Assembly (NCBI RefSeq): GCF_010389155.1
Contig: NC_057764.1
Span: 36,898,275-36,962,274, forward strand
DNA: 64,000 nucleotides
Reading direction: 5' to 3'
Origin: Erigeron canadensis
Lineage: Eukaryota > Streptophyta > Magnoliopsida > Asterales > Asteraceae
The notes below the pieces were generated by a model. That model searched no databases. It saw only the letters and a program-made list of their open reading frames with translations, and was not told where the DNA came from. This document shows, piece by piece, positions 35,201-44,329 of this stretch; the first letter of the stretch is position 1; each line of letters begins with the position of its first letter. Position numbers and translations under genes: made by a program.

Positions 35201-36300
35201 ATTTATCATCCGAACATTGACAAGGTATGCCTTGTCTCTCTCTTTCTGTGTGTGTGTGTGTGTGTTCTTCCCATGTTTCTGTCTTTCTTAGCGTCAGTTT
35301 TCTATGCAGCTTGGTAGAATTTGTCTTGATATCCTCAAAGATAAATGGAGCCCTGCTCTTCAGATTCGCACTGTACTCCTAAGGTATATTTGTCCATGCA
35401 TGCGCTATAAATATGGTACCAACAGATATTATTTTACCAAAGCTGACGTATGGTGATTGGGTAAGTAGCTGATGTCATAATGGGTAGTTTTTTAGTGCAT
35501 GTCTAAACATAAATATGGGTCAGAATAGGTCGGGTGGGCTTGGTCCATCCTGCAAATACGCTATACCCATTTTTAATAAAAGATAGTGTATGAATTTGGT
35601 GCTTAATTCTGATAGCAAGAGCTATTTTAGTATTTTACAACAAGCTATCTGGTTATATGCGTTTGAACGTACTTCATTTGATTTTTTAGTCAATCGACCA
35701 AACGCATATAACCATATATCCATCTGCAAATGCACAAATCAACCCAATAGACTCAGTTCCTTTCTAGTTAAATATTGTAGCTTTTGACTTGCCAGGGTAA
35801 GGTAACTAAAACCCGCTACAACCTACTTTTATGTAATACGGAGATACTGTCACAATCACCACTTCAAGTCTTCAAGTTTACCTAACTTTGCGTGAGATAG
35901 AAGCAGCAAGAGCTAGTTAACAGTAATCTGTTAGGTTATATGCATTTGAATGCACTTAGGATGATTGTCACTCACTTGACCTATTATTTCTTTTTGAATC
36001 TGACAACTCAATTGTTATTCCAATGTGCCAATAATGCAAAAATGAACACTTGCTTTTTTACAACTGTATGAGTGCAGCATTCAAGCTCTTCTGAGTGCTC
36101 CAAACCCAGATGATCCCCTCTCTGAGAACATAGCGAAGCACTGGAAATCTAATGAAGCTGAAGCTGTTGAAACAGGTAAATAATTTTATTTGGTATTCAT
36201 CAAATAATACAAATCTAAGGTGCTTTGTTTTGTGATTATCTTTTTCAATACTTGTTTTTCAGCCAAGGAGTGGACCCGTTTGTATGCCAGTGGCGCCTAA
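32217..36300 (+). CDS. UBC35/36: Ubiquitin-conjugating enzyme E2, Ubc13/UBC35-36 type
   Basis: Eight exons: 32217-32252, 32451-32478, 32940-33026, 33648-33706, 35183-35224, 35310-35383, 36078-36175 and 36263-36300, total 462 nt, 153 aa plus stop, the exact Ubc13 length. The UBC fold is complete: [18 protein letters not shown], the [19 protein letters not shown] segment, [20 protein letters not shown], then [20 protein letters not shown] with catalytic Cys87, and the C-terminus [12 protein letters not shown]. With a UEV partner this enzyme builds Lys63-linked ubiquitin chains for DNA damage tolerance, root and immune signalling. A CT-rich 5' leader (32117-32170) precedes the start. A broken second copy lies at 54055-57292. 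Intron 6 shares a repeat with the kinase-fragment region. Confidence 0.97.
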
Positions 36301-36600
36301 TGGAGATGCGGGATGATGTTCTATAAAAAATAACGTTGTACTTGGTTAGGTTATGTAATTTGACAATTCAAAACTTAAATGATTCTGCTGCTAGTCTTGA
36401 ACGATCAAATGTTGTTCACTTTCTTTTATATGCCCGTGCTGTTTTCCAGTATATGAGACAAGTTACTCTCTTTTCTATTTTTGGTTCTGGGTAATTGTGT
36501 AAGGGGACATAATTAATGTGGGTAGAATCATGTTGTTTAAGCTGAAGTATTAATCTCTCATCTCCTCGATCGTCTGGGAATAGGCTAGCCTAAAAAATGT
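36301..36600 (+). other. 3' UTR and downstream region of the Ubc13 gene
   Basis: This region is conserved in the pseudogene copy (57293-57508), interrupted there by a transposon. The phrase GTGGGTAGAA with GGGGACATA recurs at about 36505, 36830 and 36860, a small local duplication. Confidence 0.4.
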
Positions 36601-36954
36601 GTACACATTGAAATGTATATATGTGCTTCACGTCTGTCTACACAAGTGCGGTGATTAGAGCATGACAGGGCCATCTCTAATGGCAAAATCTTCATTCAAT
36701 ATGTTATATTTAGCATATTGAGATTTTACTATGCTATGGGCCTATGGTTGAGAATTAATATATTGACCAATATATGTTGACAAAAATTGTTGGTGAATAA
36801 ATTCTGAGGGCTTTGTATAAAAGCGTCACGTGGGTAGAAATCTTTTTTGTTTTTTCTAAGGGGACATATTTAGTGTGGGTAGAAATCTTTTTTTTCTTTT
36901 TACAGACTTATAAAGACGTAATGATAAGTATCCTTTCTATAAGTTTTTTTTTTT

Positions 36955-37168
36955 ATTTAAAAAAATTATAAACCTTAAATGTTAGATGTTAATGATTCGA
37001 ACTTCAGCAATAACATCCAAAGTGGGCAGTAAGCGATAACATGTGTTCCCACACGCTCGAAAGGCAATGTCAAAACCACGGAAAACCAAGATTCGATCTC
37101 AGGTCTCCAAGTCATAATACCCCCAAAGAGAGTCCAACTGACCAGTTTATCTGAGACCAACGTGTTTA
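36955..37168 (-). mobile_element. Probable SINE, minus strand
   Basis: Read on the minus strand, TGGTCAGTTGGACT resembles a polymerase III A box, and about 40 nt later GAGATCGAATC resembles a B box, followed by some 150 nt of body and an AT-rich tail. A and B box spacing fits a tRNA-derived SINE. No clear target duplication was found. Confidence 0.5.
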
Positions 37169-37945
37169 AAACAATCGTCGTCACATTTTATGGGTATTTA
37201 TCTAGTTAACGATGTTAAAGAGTAACAAATAAATGTTTTCAACGTTTAAAAGAATAATAAGTCCATGCCCTCTTTCGATTGTTTAACGCTGCTCATACGA
37301 ATATGACAGAGCAAGTGAACATTTTCTTGACTTGGTTTTTGTAGAAGACGGTGTTTCTGAAAAGTATTTTAAAATGATCTTTTTTAATTTTTGGATGTGT
37401 CGGGAAGAAGTGGCATTTGCAAGTGTTGACAACTTAACGCGAAGTACGCTATTCCCAAACCAAATAGTCAACGGAAAGAAATAGATATGTGGGCTTCAGA
37501 TTCTTCATATACTACTAGTAGTGAAAATATAGCGAATGGTTAAAAAGATATTCTCATATTCCACAGTTTTTAAAGGTTATGACTTAATAGCGCTTAGAAG
37601 TTGGAATAGCTGCAAATAAGAAGAATTTTAGTCTTTAAAACTGGAAAGTAAACACATTTAGCCGTTTTGGCTTTTTATTATAATTATTGTGACATGTATT
37701 ATTATGTTCGGGCCGGGACATGTATATTACTACCTAAGGTCGATGGCAATCTTTGTAGTGATTTGCTAGTATAAAAAGCATCCATTTCTACTCGATACAA
37801 TTATAAGAAGTTCCATTTATATACTCTTTGTATAGCATCAAACATTAGGACCCAGCTTGATTCGATACACATTAATCGAAATCCATTTAAGAACGCAGTT
37901 CATCAAAACACTCTTCTTGTTAGCTCTCTTTGCGACATTTCAAGG
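37169..37945. other. Intergenic, no gene seen
   Basis: No supportable coding sequence or element ends. Mostly AT-rich. Confidence 0.4.
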
Positions 37946-38576
37946 ATGTTAGAGGCAAACCACGAGGGACGTCAAGACCTTAACTCCTGGCGCATCATCT
38001 TCTATCCTTTTTCAAGTCACTGGAAATATATATCCTGGCCAGGTAAATAGACACCGATTGTCCCCCCTTTTTTTAATCAACTTATTAGCAAAAGGTGAAA
38101 TTTTGCGTTATTCAGTATATTAAAATGGTATAAAACCAAATTCTAAACAAAAAACACTCAAAGAGTTAACAGAACAATCTTCACGAATTTTGTGTTTTTC
38201 TCTTTGATCTTGGTTCAACTCATTTTAATTTGACTAGATATATACATATTATGTACATATATTTTCTTCTTGTGCGTATGTATAATACTTATCAGAACAT
38301 TTCGTAGATTGATATGTATTTTCTTTGTGTCGTTAACTTATAGCAAAAAGTTTATTAGTACGTGATACTCAAACATGTCATTTTATGCAATATCTTAGTA
38401 ACCTATGCTATTAGAAAAGTTATAAGTTGTTAGCATTTAATTTCTTTTGTATGAACAAATAGACTTTGTGTGTGTATGTATATGCAGGTATTATTTTTGT
38501 GACAGTGAACCCGGGGAATCCACCAAAATTATATGAGTTTGACATCGACACTAGCAGGTTCGCGTGGCGGATCTAG
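37946..38576 (+). pseudogene. Two-exon gene fragment of unknown function
   Basis: 37946-38042 starts MLEANHEGRQDLNSW, continues RIIFYPFSSHWKYISWP and ends at a good donor (CAG|GTAAAT). 38488 onward, after TATATGCAG, continues in phase as GIIFVTVNPGNPPKLYEFDI, then DTSRFAWRI, with a stop at 38574-38576. Codon use, the clean 3' splice site and the matching phase suggest a real gene. The protein would be only 61 aa and the sequence to the right is a dispersed repeat, so this is probably the 5' remnant of a truncated gene. I do not recognise the family. Confidence 0.35.
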
Positions 38577-38639
38577 AAACATTTTTAAGAAGGGTCATTA
38601 TGTAGTAGAGACGATATAATACATACGGATTAGGTAACG

Positions 38640-38722
38640 ATTGGAGAGGGGATCAATAGGCTTCGGTATCCAGTCCGGATACCCGTGGTCCGACCCTTCA
38701 CTGTTCTATAAAAAAAAAAGAA
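38640..38722. repeat. CGGTATCCAGTCCGGAT dispersed repeat
   Basis: Close relative of 10035-10120 in the tubby gene intron: CGGTATCCAGTCCGGATAC, then a CCGTGGTCCGACCC-type part, CACTGTTC and a poly-A run. The poly-A tail suggests retroposition. Confidence 0.55.
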
Positions 38723-38835
38723 AGTTGGCACGGATTTTCAGGGTTAATTTTGCATTATTATGAGATTATTTTATAATTCGGTAATATGTATGCATTTTAT
38801 TTAAATGAAACTTATTAAAATATACCCAAAACATT

Positions 38836-39063
38836 TCTAAATATATATAAAAGAGAAACCTTAATTCATAATTAAAAAATTATGGATCCTTAGATGAATT
38901 TAAACTTTTTACTAGAGCCATTAGATCAAATTATGATGTCATATACCTTATTTAACTTGTTAAATATTTACCTAGTTAAATATTTGTCAACTATGATATT
39001 ATAAAAATTTAACATGTCATTAATTATATATGTTTCCCGCGTATTACGCGGGTAATAATCTAG
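38836..39063 (+). mobile_element. 228-bp non-autonomous Helitron
   Basis: Starts TCTAAATATATATAAAAGAG and ends with the perfect hairpin CCCGCGTATTACGCGGG, then TAATAAT and CTAG before a T. This is a textbook short Helitron with no coding capacity. The TATA..AAAGAG 5' end resembles that of the element at 2720-3194. Confidence 0.75.
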
Positions 39064-39127
39064 TTTTATTATATATCTTGAGTCGTAAACTTATAATTAT
39101 TGTAGTTTGATAATATGGTTATATATA

Positions 39128-39318
39128 GGGGGAAGGAAGTATAAGGTTGTCACATACCCAAGCTTAGGTATGAAACCCATCACATACTTTTTTTTTAAAC
39201 CATAAATATCATAAGAGCTATGTATTTTATTAATTATACAATAAATATTAAAATATTGTTATATGAAGGGTTTCATACCTAAGCTTGGATATAAGACAAC
39301 CTTATATTCACTTTTCCC
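39128..39318. mobile_element. 191-bp Mutator-type MITE with 9-bp target duplication
   Basis: Inverted ends of about 55 bp: left begins GGGGGAAGGAAGTATAAGG, and the right end in complement is GGGAAAAGTGAATATAAGG. Both continue to a shared CCAAGCTTAGGTATGAAACC. It is flanked by the perfect direct repeat TTATATATA (39119-39127 and 39319-39327). A 9-bp duplication with G-rich ends fits Mutator-like MITEs. Confidence 0.85.
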
Positions 39319-39363
39319 TTATATATAAGGGTTAATTAGCTAGTAGACAAATAGAGAAAGACA

Positions 39364-39467
39364 TTTTACAATCTAGACATGGTTTAGAGAAAGTTCCAAT
39401 TAATTAATTAGACAATTTTACAATCTAGACATGCTTTAGAGAAAGTTCCAATTAATTAATTAGACAA
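39364..39467. repeat. Two-copy 52-bp tandem repeat
   Basis: Units 39364-39415 and 39416-39467 differ at only one base seen (ATGG/ATGC) and include TTCCAATTAATTAATTAGAC. Confidence 0.85.
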
Positions 39468-39825
39468 AAGCTCCGTATGATAGTATGATACAGTGTAAAA
39501 TCTCACGGAAAGGTCGTAACCCAATTATATGATGACATATGGCTGGTGTGGCCAATTCACTTGTCCAGTTAATTAGTTGGTCACTACTCGCCAGAGTAAA
39601 TATATTCCCTATTGTATGTGATGGTCTTCTTTGTAACTGGCGAGACCATAGCATCTATCTGGTTTAACAAGTATTACGTACAGTTGGAGAGAGTTTTAGA
39701 CTTTTAGTGATCCAGTAGATAGGTAATTTATTCCGGTAGACATTTAACTTTTGGGGGTGGTCTTGGATGTGCTTTTGGGGGAAGAAAAGAACTCAAGGAA
39801 GACATGGTGTTTGCAATGTCTATTG

Positions 39826-39965
39826 TAGGGGTGTAAGAAATGAACCGGAAAACTGAAAAACCGATCCGAACCGTGTGATCCGAAACCGAAAACATAAAAA
39901 CCGAAGTGTAACGGTTCGGTTATGGTTTTCAATATTCATTATCCGCGGTTAACCGAACCGAACCG
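39826..39965. repeat. AACCGAACC-type repeat, probable truncated hAT end
   Basis: Starts near TAGGGGTGTAAGAAATGAAC and continues with ACCGAACC-like units, like the left end of the hAT element at 19163. The opposite end was not found. Confidence 0.4.
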
Positions 39966-40519
39966 AATTTTGATATATACCTACATATAATACATCATTT
40001 ACATATCTCTTTAGCTAATTTTTTCTAATTGGTGTCTTAAATATTAACAATTTTACTAACTTTTTCACACAATCTATGATTAAATTTTGGATATTCTAAG
40101 TAATTTTTTTATATATATACTTTTTTAAAAAAAAGTTATTAACTTTGTTTAAGATATTAGTAAAAAATATTAGTACGTGATATCATATAAAAGACATTTG
40201 AAATAGTAAATCATGATAATCTTAAATAAAAACTTTTTTTAGTGAAAATATGAATTATGTTACTATTCAAATATACAAATTAAAACAATAAGTAACTTGG
40301 TCATGCCAAGATACCAAAAAATAACAACCAAAACTTATCCTAAAAAAAAAACGGCTAGTAGCCTTTTTAAATTTATTTTTTCTTTATTTTCTTTTTCTAT
40401 TTATACCACTTCCACACTATCATTTCAAATAACAACCATCTATTTCTATCACTTCCAAACCATGTTTTCTTTCTCAAACCATTCTATAAACCATTTTTTA
40501 CAAACTATTTCATTAACAA

Positions 40520-40893
40520 TGAGTTGAAGTGTGTGGACTCAATCTGAAGATCTTTGTTTGTCGAGATGTTGGGTGACGAGGAGAATGGACCCTGTTACGG
40601 ATAGGTGTGAAATGAATAATCCTGACATATCCTTTTGGGACGACATTACTGCCATGTTCAACACGAAGACCACTGGAGGACCATGAAGCAAGGCTCAACT
40701 ACAAGGTCACTGGAGCAGGATTCGGAAGGAATGCATACAGTTTGAGGCAATTTGCTCGCAGTTGAATGCACTGGAGAGGGTCGACGATGATGAGCAATAT
40801 TATGCAATGGCGCATCAAATATATCGAGAAAAGCATGGGAGGGGCTTCAGATACGAACACTGCTTCAAGCAACTTATCTTTGTTCCTTTTTAA
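40520..40893 (+). pseudogene. Harbinger ORF1-like (Myb/SANT, NAM-associated) pseudogene
   Basis: The frame reads VWTQSEDLCLSRCWV, then NPDISFWDDITAMFN, a TGA stop at 40684-40686, then SKAQLQGHWSRIRKE and further EQYYAMAHQIYREKHG. This is the layout of the Myb/SANT-like ORF1 of plant PIF/Harbinger elements and their domesticated relatives. In the family this protein binds transposon ends and aids transposase import. The initial ATG at 40519 is followed by TGA after one codon, so there is at least one more stop at the start. It lies 3.8 kb from the transposase element and in opposite orientation, so it may be from a different copy. Confidence 0.65.
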
Positions 40894-41115
40894 TTGTTCT
40901 GGATTATGAAGTGGACTTTCTAGTTTGATTAAGTGTGGTTTAGTATATATATTTTTTTAAGTGTGTTTAGCAGTTTGAATTGTGTGTTCCCTTCTAGTAT
41001 TGTAATGTTTTTAAATATTTTAATAAGATAAGTCTAATTTATGATTTTAATAAGAACATAAGTTTATTCATACAACATAACATTAAAAAAACAACGTAAC
41101 ATTAAAAGATCATAA

Positions 41116-41448
41116 TTATTTTTTCTGGGCATAAACTGCTTTGGCAAAGTTGATGAACTCAGTCAAGGTGATGACCGCACAAGCAATTTCTTCTACAGCT
41201 TCTTGAATCTAGTCAAACTTCCCCTGCAAATAAGTAAAGTATTGACACTCAAGCTCAGTTTAATGCCTCGTTTGTATATACTTGATTTAATCTTGACACC
41301 ATTTCTTTTTCGCTTGAAGTTTTAGACCAATTTCAACAAGTTGGTCTTTGAATATTTGGTGGTCGAGGATATCAACCATGATACTTTCATTCACTTGATC
41401 GACAGTCATTAGTCGTTTTCGGTAAGGGGCATTTGATGAAGAAGCCAT
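41116..41448 (-). pseudogene. Small MASSS-type ORF, left member of a head-to-head pair
   Basis: An open frame of 53 codons starts at 41448 (MASSSNAPYRKRLMTVDQVN) and stops at 41287. Beyond it the reading continues in a similar register with stops and ends KFDxIQEAVEEIACAVIT..FAKAVYAQKK at 41116. It resembles the plus-strand ORF at 41774 (both begin MASSS, then RL(M)T-x(2)-(Q/E)-(V/M) and an (I)MVDI/IMADI core with K-rich middle). A TATA box in the correct orientation lies 65 bp upstream. The function is unknown, and I read it as a decayed gene. Confidence 0.4.
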
Positions 41449-41512
41449 TGCAGATGTATAAAAGTTTGAGTTTTGAAATGAAATATCTGGTAATTTCGGC
41501 AGTATTTATAGC

Positions 41513-41685
41513 TGAAGTAAAAGACGCTCCTTCAACGTTCAAAATTCAAAATATTTACAAGTATAGTCCCTCAAACGTTGAATTCAAAATATTTACAGTT
41601 ATAGTCCCTCCAATGGCCTAAAATTCAAAAATGTTTACATTTATAGTCCCTTAACGGTCTTCTACATTGTTATTCTATAAATACC
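41513..41685. promoter_or_regulatory. Bidirectional promoter between the MASSS pair
   Basis: Two identical CTATAAATACC-type TATA boxes face outward: TATAAATA on the minus strand at 41513-41520 and CTATAAATACC on the plus strand at 41675-41685. Between them lie three roughly 40-bp tandem units (41538-41655), each with a TTCAAAAT(A/G)TTTAC..TATAGTCCCT core. Confidence 0.5.
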
Positions 41686-41773
41686 AACCCAAAGCATTTA
41701 CCAGTTTCATCACCATTCCATTTGTGTTTAATCTACAAACTTGTTTCATCTGCTAACTCACTCACCATTCCAA

Positions 41774-42229
41774 ATGGCTTCATCATCATCAAAGAAAAAT
41801 GTTAACCGACCTCGTCTCACCGAAGATGAGATGAAAACACGAATCATGGCCGATATCAATAAGGACACCCTCCTTCAAAATGAACTCTCTGGGGTTCTGG
41901 GTTTCATACGGAAGAAGAGACACCAATGCGACCAACACGTTCAAGAAATATAAGCACCAGGCCGCAGGGTCTCGAAACACGAAGATACATATTCTTATTT
42001 TCTGTAGGATGAGAGCAAAAGAGTGAAGAGGGTGATCGACAATGTTTTTAAGGCCGGTCACACGTTGACCGACCAATGCACTTGGGCAGAATCGTACCAC
42101 GACAACTGTGGAGAAGACAAATCAACGTGGGAAGTCAAATGCCCAGAACACGACAAGTGGTGGGCCAATGAAACGGCTTACCATGGATTAGGAAAAATGT
42201 CAATCAAAGATGATGATGATGAAGAGTAA
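41774..42229 (+). CDS. Small MASSS-type ORF, right member of the pair
   Basis: The ATG at 41774 lies 89 bp after a TATA box. The first open part (MASSSSKKNVNRPRLTEDEM, then KTRIMADINKDTLLQNEL) runs to 41953. A second open part starts after the acceptor-like TTTTCTGTAG at 42008 (DESKRVKRVIDNVFKAGHTL, then WWANETAYHGLGKMS and a DDDDEE acidic end) and stops at 42229. Either there is an intron between them whose donor I cannot fix, or a frameshift at about 41950. Charged, with no membrane segment or known motif. It is related to the minus-strand ORF at 41448. Confidence 0.4.
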
Positions 42230-42600
42230 TCGTATCATTATTATGTATTTTATGTTTTTTTTTCCGGTATTGCCTTTTTTTTATTGTATTATCTTTTATT
42301 TTAAGTAATGTTATGTGTGTTTAATTATAATAAATGTGTTTTTTTTAATTATGTGTAAAAAAAATTAAATAATAAAATAGTGAATGAATAGTGAAAAAGT
42401 GGGGAAGAAGTAGGTAGTATAAGGAGGGAGGTGTTTTGGGGTGTTCTTAGAGAGAAAAAGCTGATGAATACTGAAAAAAATGGGTAAAAAATAAAGAAGA
42501 AAATGACTCCTATAAGGAGAGGCCTCATTTCTCTAATAAAGGTGAAAAATATTTAAATTAATTACATTTAACATTTTATTTAAGGATATATAAATGAATG
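42230..42600. other. Downstream region with a Harbinger-like right end
   Basis: The complement of 42498-42523 reads GGCCTCTCCTTATAGGAGTC, similar in style to the ends of the Harbinger element at 44330-46306 (GGCCGGTGCTTATAA). It could be the right end of an older element that carried 40520-42229. No left partner was found. Confidence 0.3.
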
Positions 42601-43028
42601 AGACCTAAGCTGATACATAATGCAACAGGACTTGTATCTATACAATTTCCATTTATTTTAGTTTCAGAAATGTCATCATGATTTATAATTTTGCTCAAGT
42701 GCTCCACAATCTTTTTTATTAAATATATACGGAAATGCATGGTCTCAAGATGGACTTAATTTCCATCTAGTTTTATTTCTAGATTAGATAAAGGTGATGC
42801 ATAAGTTTAATTAACATATTACTAATTAACTATCAATTGATATTAAATACTACTCACAAAGACAAAGTATAAATATAGTCTTTCTTACTTAATTAACAAC
42901 AATATTTAATTCCGTTAAAATTTAAACATAGTATGAGAAAGGTGGAATGCATAGATATATTAGTTTTAGTAGTCTTGTTAAATTAGTTACATATCCAAAT
43001 GTGCGTGGTAAAATATTTACGAAGGGCA
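42600..43028. repeat. Unit A, copy 1 (about 400 bp)
   Basis: Begins near GCTGATACATAATGCAACAG and runs through ATGGTCTCAAGATGGACTTA, AATACTACTCACAAAGACAA and a GGTGGAATGCATAGATATAT part. Related copies are at 46365-46795 and 48385-48770, with a short part at 51650-51780. It has no coding capacity. The copies show that this 10-kb region arose by local duplication. Confidence 0.8.
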
Positions 43029-43166
43029 CCAATCTAGTTAATTATTACTTAGCCTAGGCAAATGATGAAATATGTGTATATCCATGTAACAAAATTACCA
43101 ATCTAGTTAATTATTACTTAGACTAGGCAAATGATGAAATATGTGTATATCCATGTAACAAAATTA
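43029..43166. repeat. Two-copy 69-bp tandem repeat
   Basis: Units at 43029-43097 and 43098-43166 are nearly identical (GCCTAGG versus GACTAGG). They directly follow unit A copy 1 and end at a TAGGGGTGAC motif that looks like a hAT-type left end. Confidence 0.85.
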
Positions 43167-43717
43167 GGGGTGACAATCGGGTCGGGTTTTTGGGTGGCAT
43201 ATACGCTTGATAATTACTCAACCCAAACAAAGTTTGACTAAATAAGTTTCAATTCTAACATGAACCTTCAACAAAATGAACCATTTGACATGTTTAACAA
43301 TCGGGCTAGACAAGTTAGTGGATTTTTTTTGGTTCAAATGATTTGATTTTAGTAGAAAATGTTTCAGGTTATTTAAAAGCAATTTATAATGAAAAAAAAG
43401 TTTGAATTAATATGATGGGTAGTCACTTTACCAATTCAAATAAACCCGGACATGCATGACCTAATTAATTAAAAGCGATTTGTGGTGGGTTGACATGATG
43501 CCCAGTTGCGATTACACAACCCTAACGCGGCCTAACCCATTTACTTGTTGTATTTACTTAGTTTTTGGTAAACTGACTAACATTTTTATGGATGAAACGC
43601 TGATATTTTTTTCAAAATGGGTTAATCATTAAAGAAAGAAAAAATATGTTTGGTTTTTATGTGTATAAATGTATTACAACCATGGAAAATGTGTAAGTTA
43701 CAACTGTAAAAAAAAAT

Positions 43718-43975
43718 TGAGTTTTTTTTTTTGAATGTGCGTGTCCCGGGACGGTTAGCCGTTACATCCATACGGGCAGGTAGTCATTAGCGACCGATCC
43801 ACGAAGTCAGGGACCACAGAGAAGGGAAAACCCACCAATTTAACCGCTACAAAAGGCATGACGTTAAATTGGAGGTAAAACCTCGTCTGTTCAGACTCGA
43901 ACCCTGTTCTCCTAGGATTCAAGCATCATTGTAGGACTTCGGAATACCGCTAGGGTTTTAACCCATAATTGGCAA
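43718..43975 (-). mobile_element. Probable retroposon with tRNA-like B box, minus strand
   Basis: On the minus strand a B-box-like GGGTTCGAGTCTG sits near the start and the unit ends in a long A run at 43718-43732, as in tRNA-derived retroposons. No target duplication was confirmed. Confidence 0.4.
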
Positions 43976-44329
43976 ATAAAAAATTAAAAATTTGAGTTAA
44001 TAATAGATATTCATAATTAGACTACTTGAAGATTCTTTATAACATTAAAATTAGAGCATTAAAAGGAAAAAACTTTAAATCAATGAATGACTTGGCATAT
44101 ATGTTAGTTGATCGATGATCATAGTGAACTTTATAACTAATCATGGACGACGTGTTTCATTTTAGTAAATAATGCTTGTAAACGATGGGAAAACATGTTA
44201 CGAATGAATGCACCCACACAAACATGATTACAATATAATTTACAAGTCGATCATGTAGCATATATGTAGGATTGAACTTGCTTTAATTTATGTCACTTTC
44301 ATTCCAATGCCCAAATATAGACCCCCTAA
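43976..44329. other. Flank of the Harbinger element, no gene seen
   Basis: AT-rich sequence with no supportable feature. The last 14 bases before 44330 (ATAGACCCCCTAA) match the empty site at 51630. Confidence 0.4.

Noticed and set aside
43167..43525. Possible hAT element starting TAGGGGTGAC
   Set aside because: The candidate right end (AACCCTA) gives no matching 8-bp target duplication, so the boundaries are not supported.
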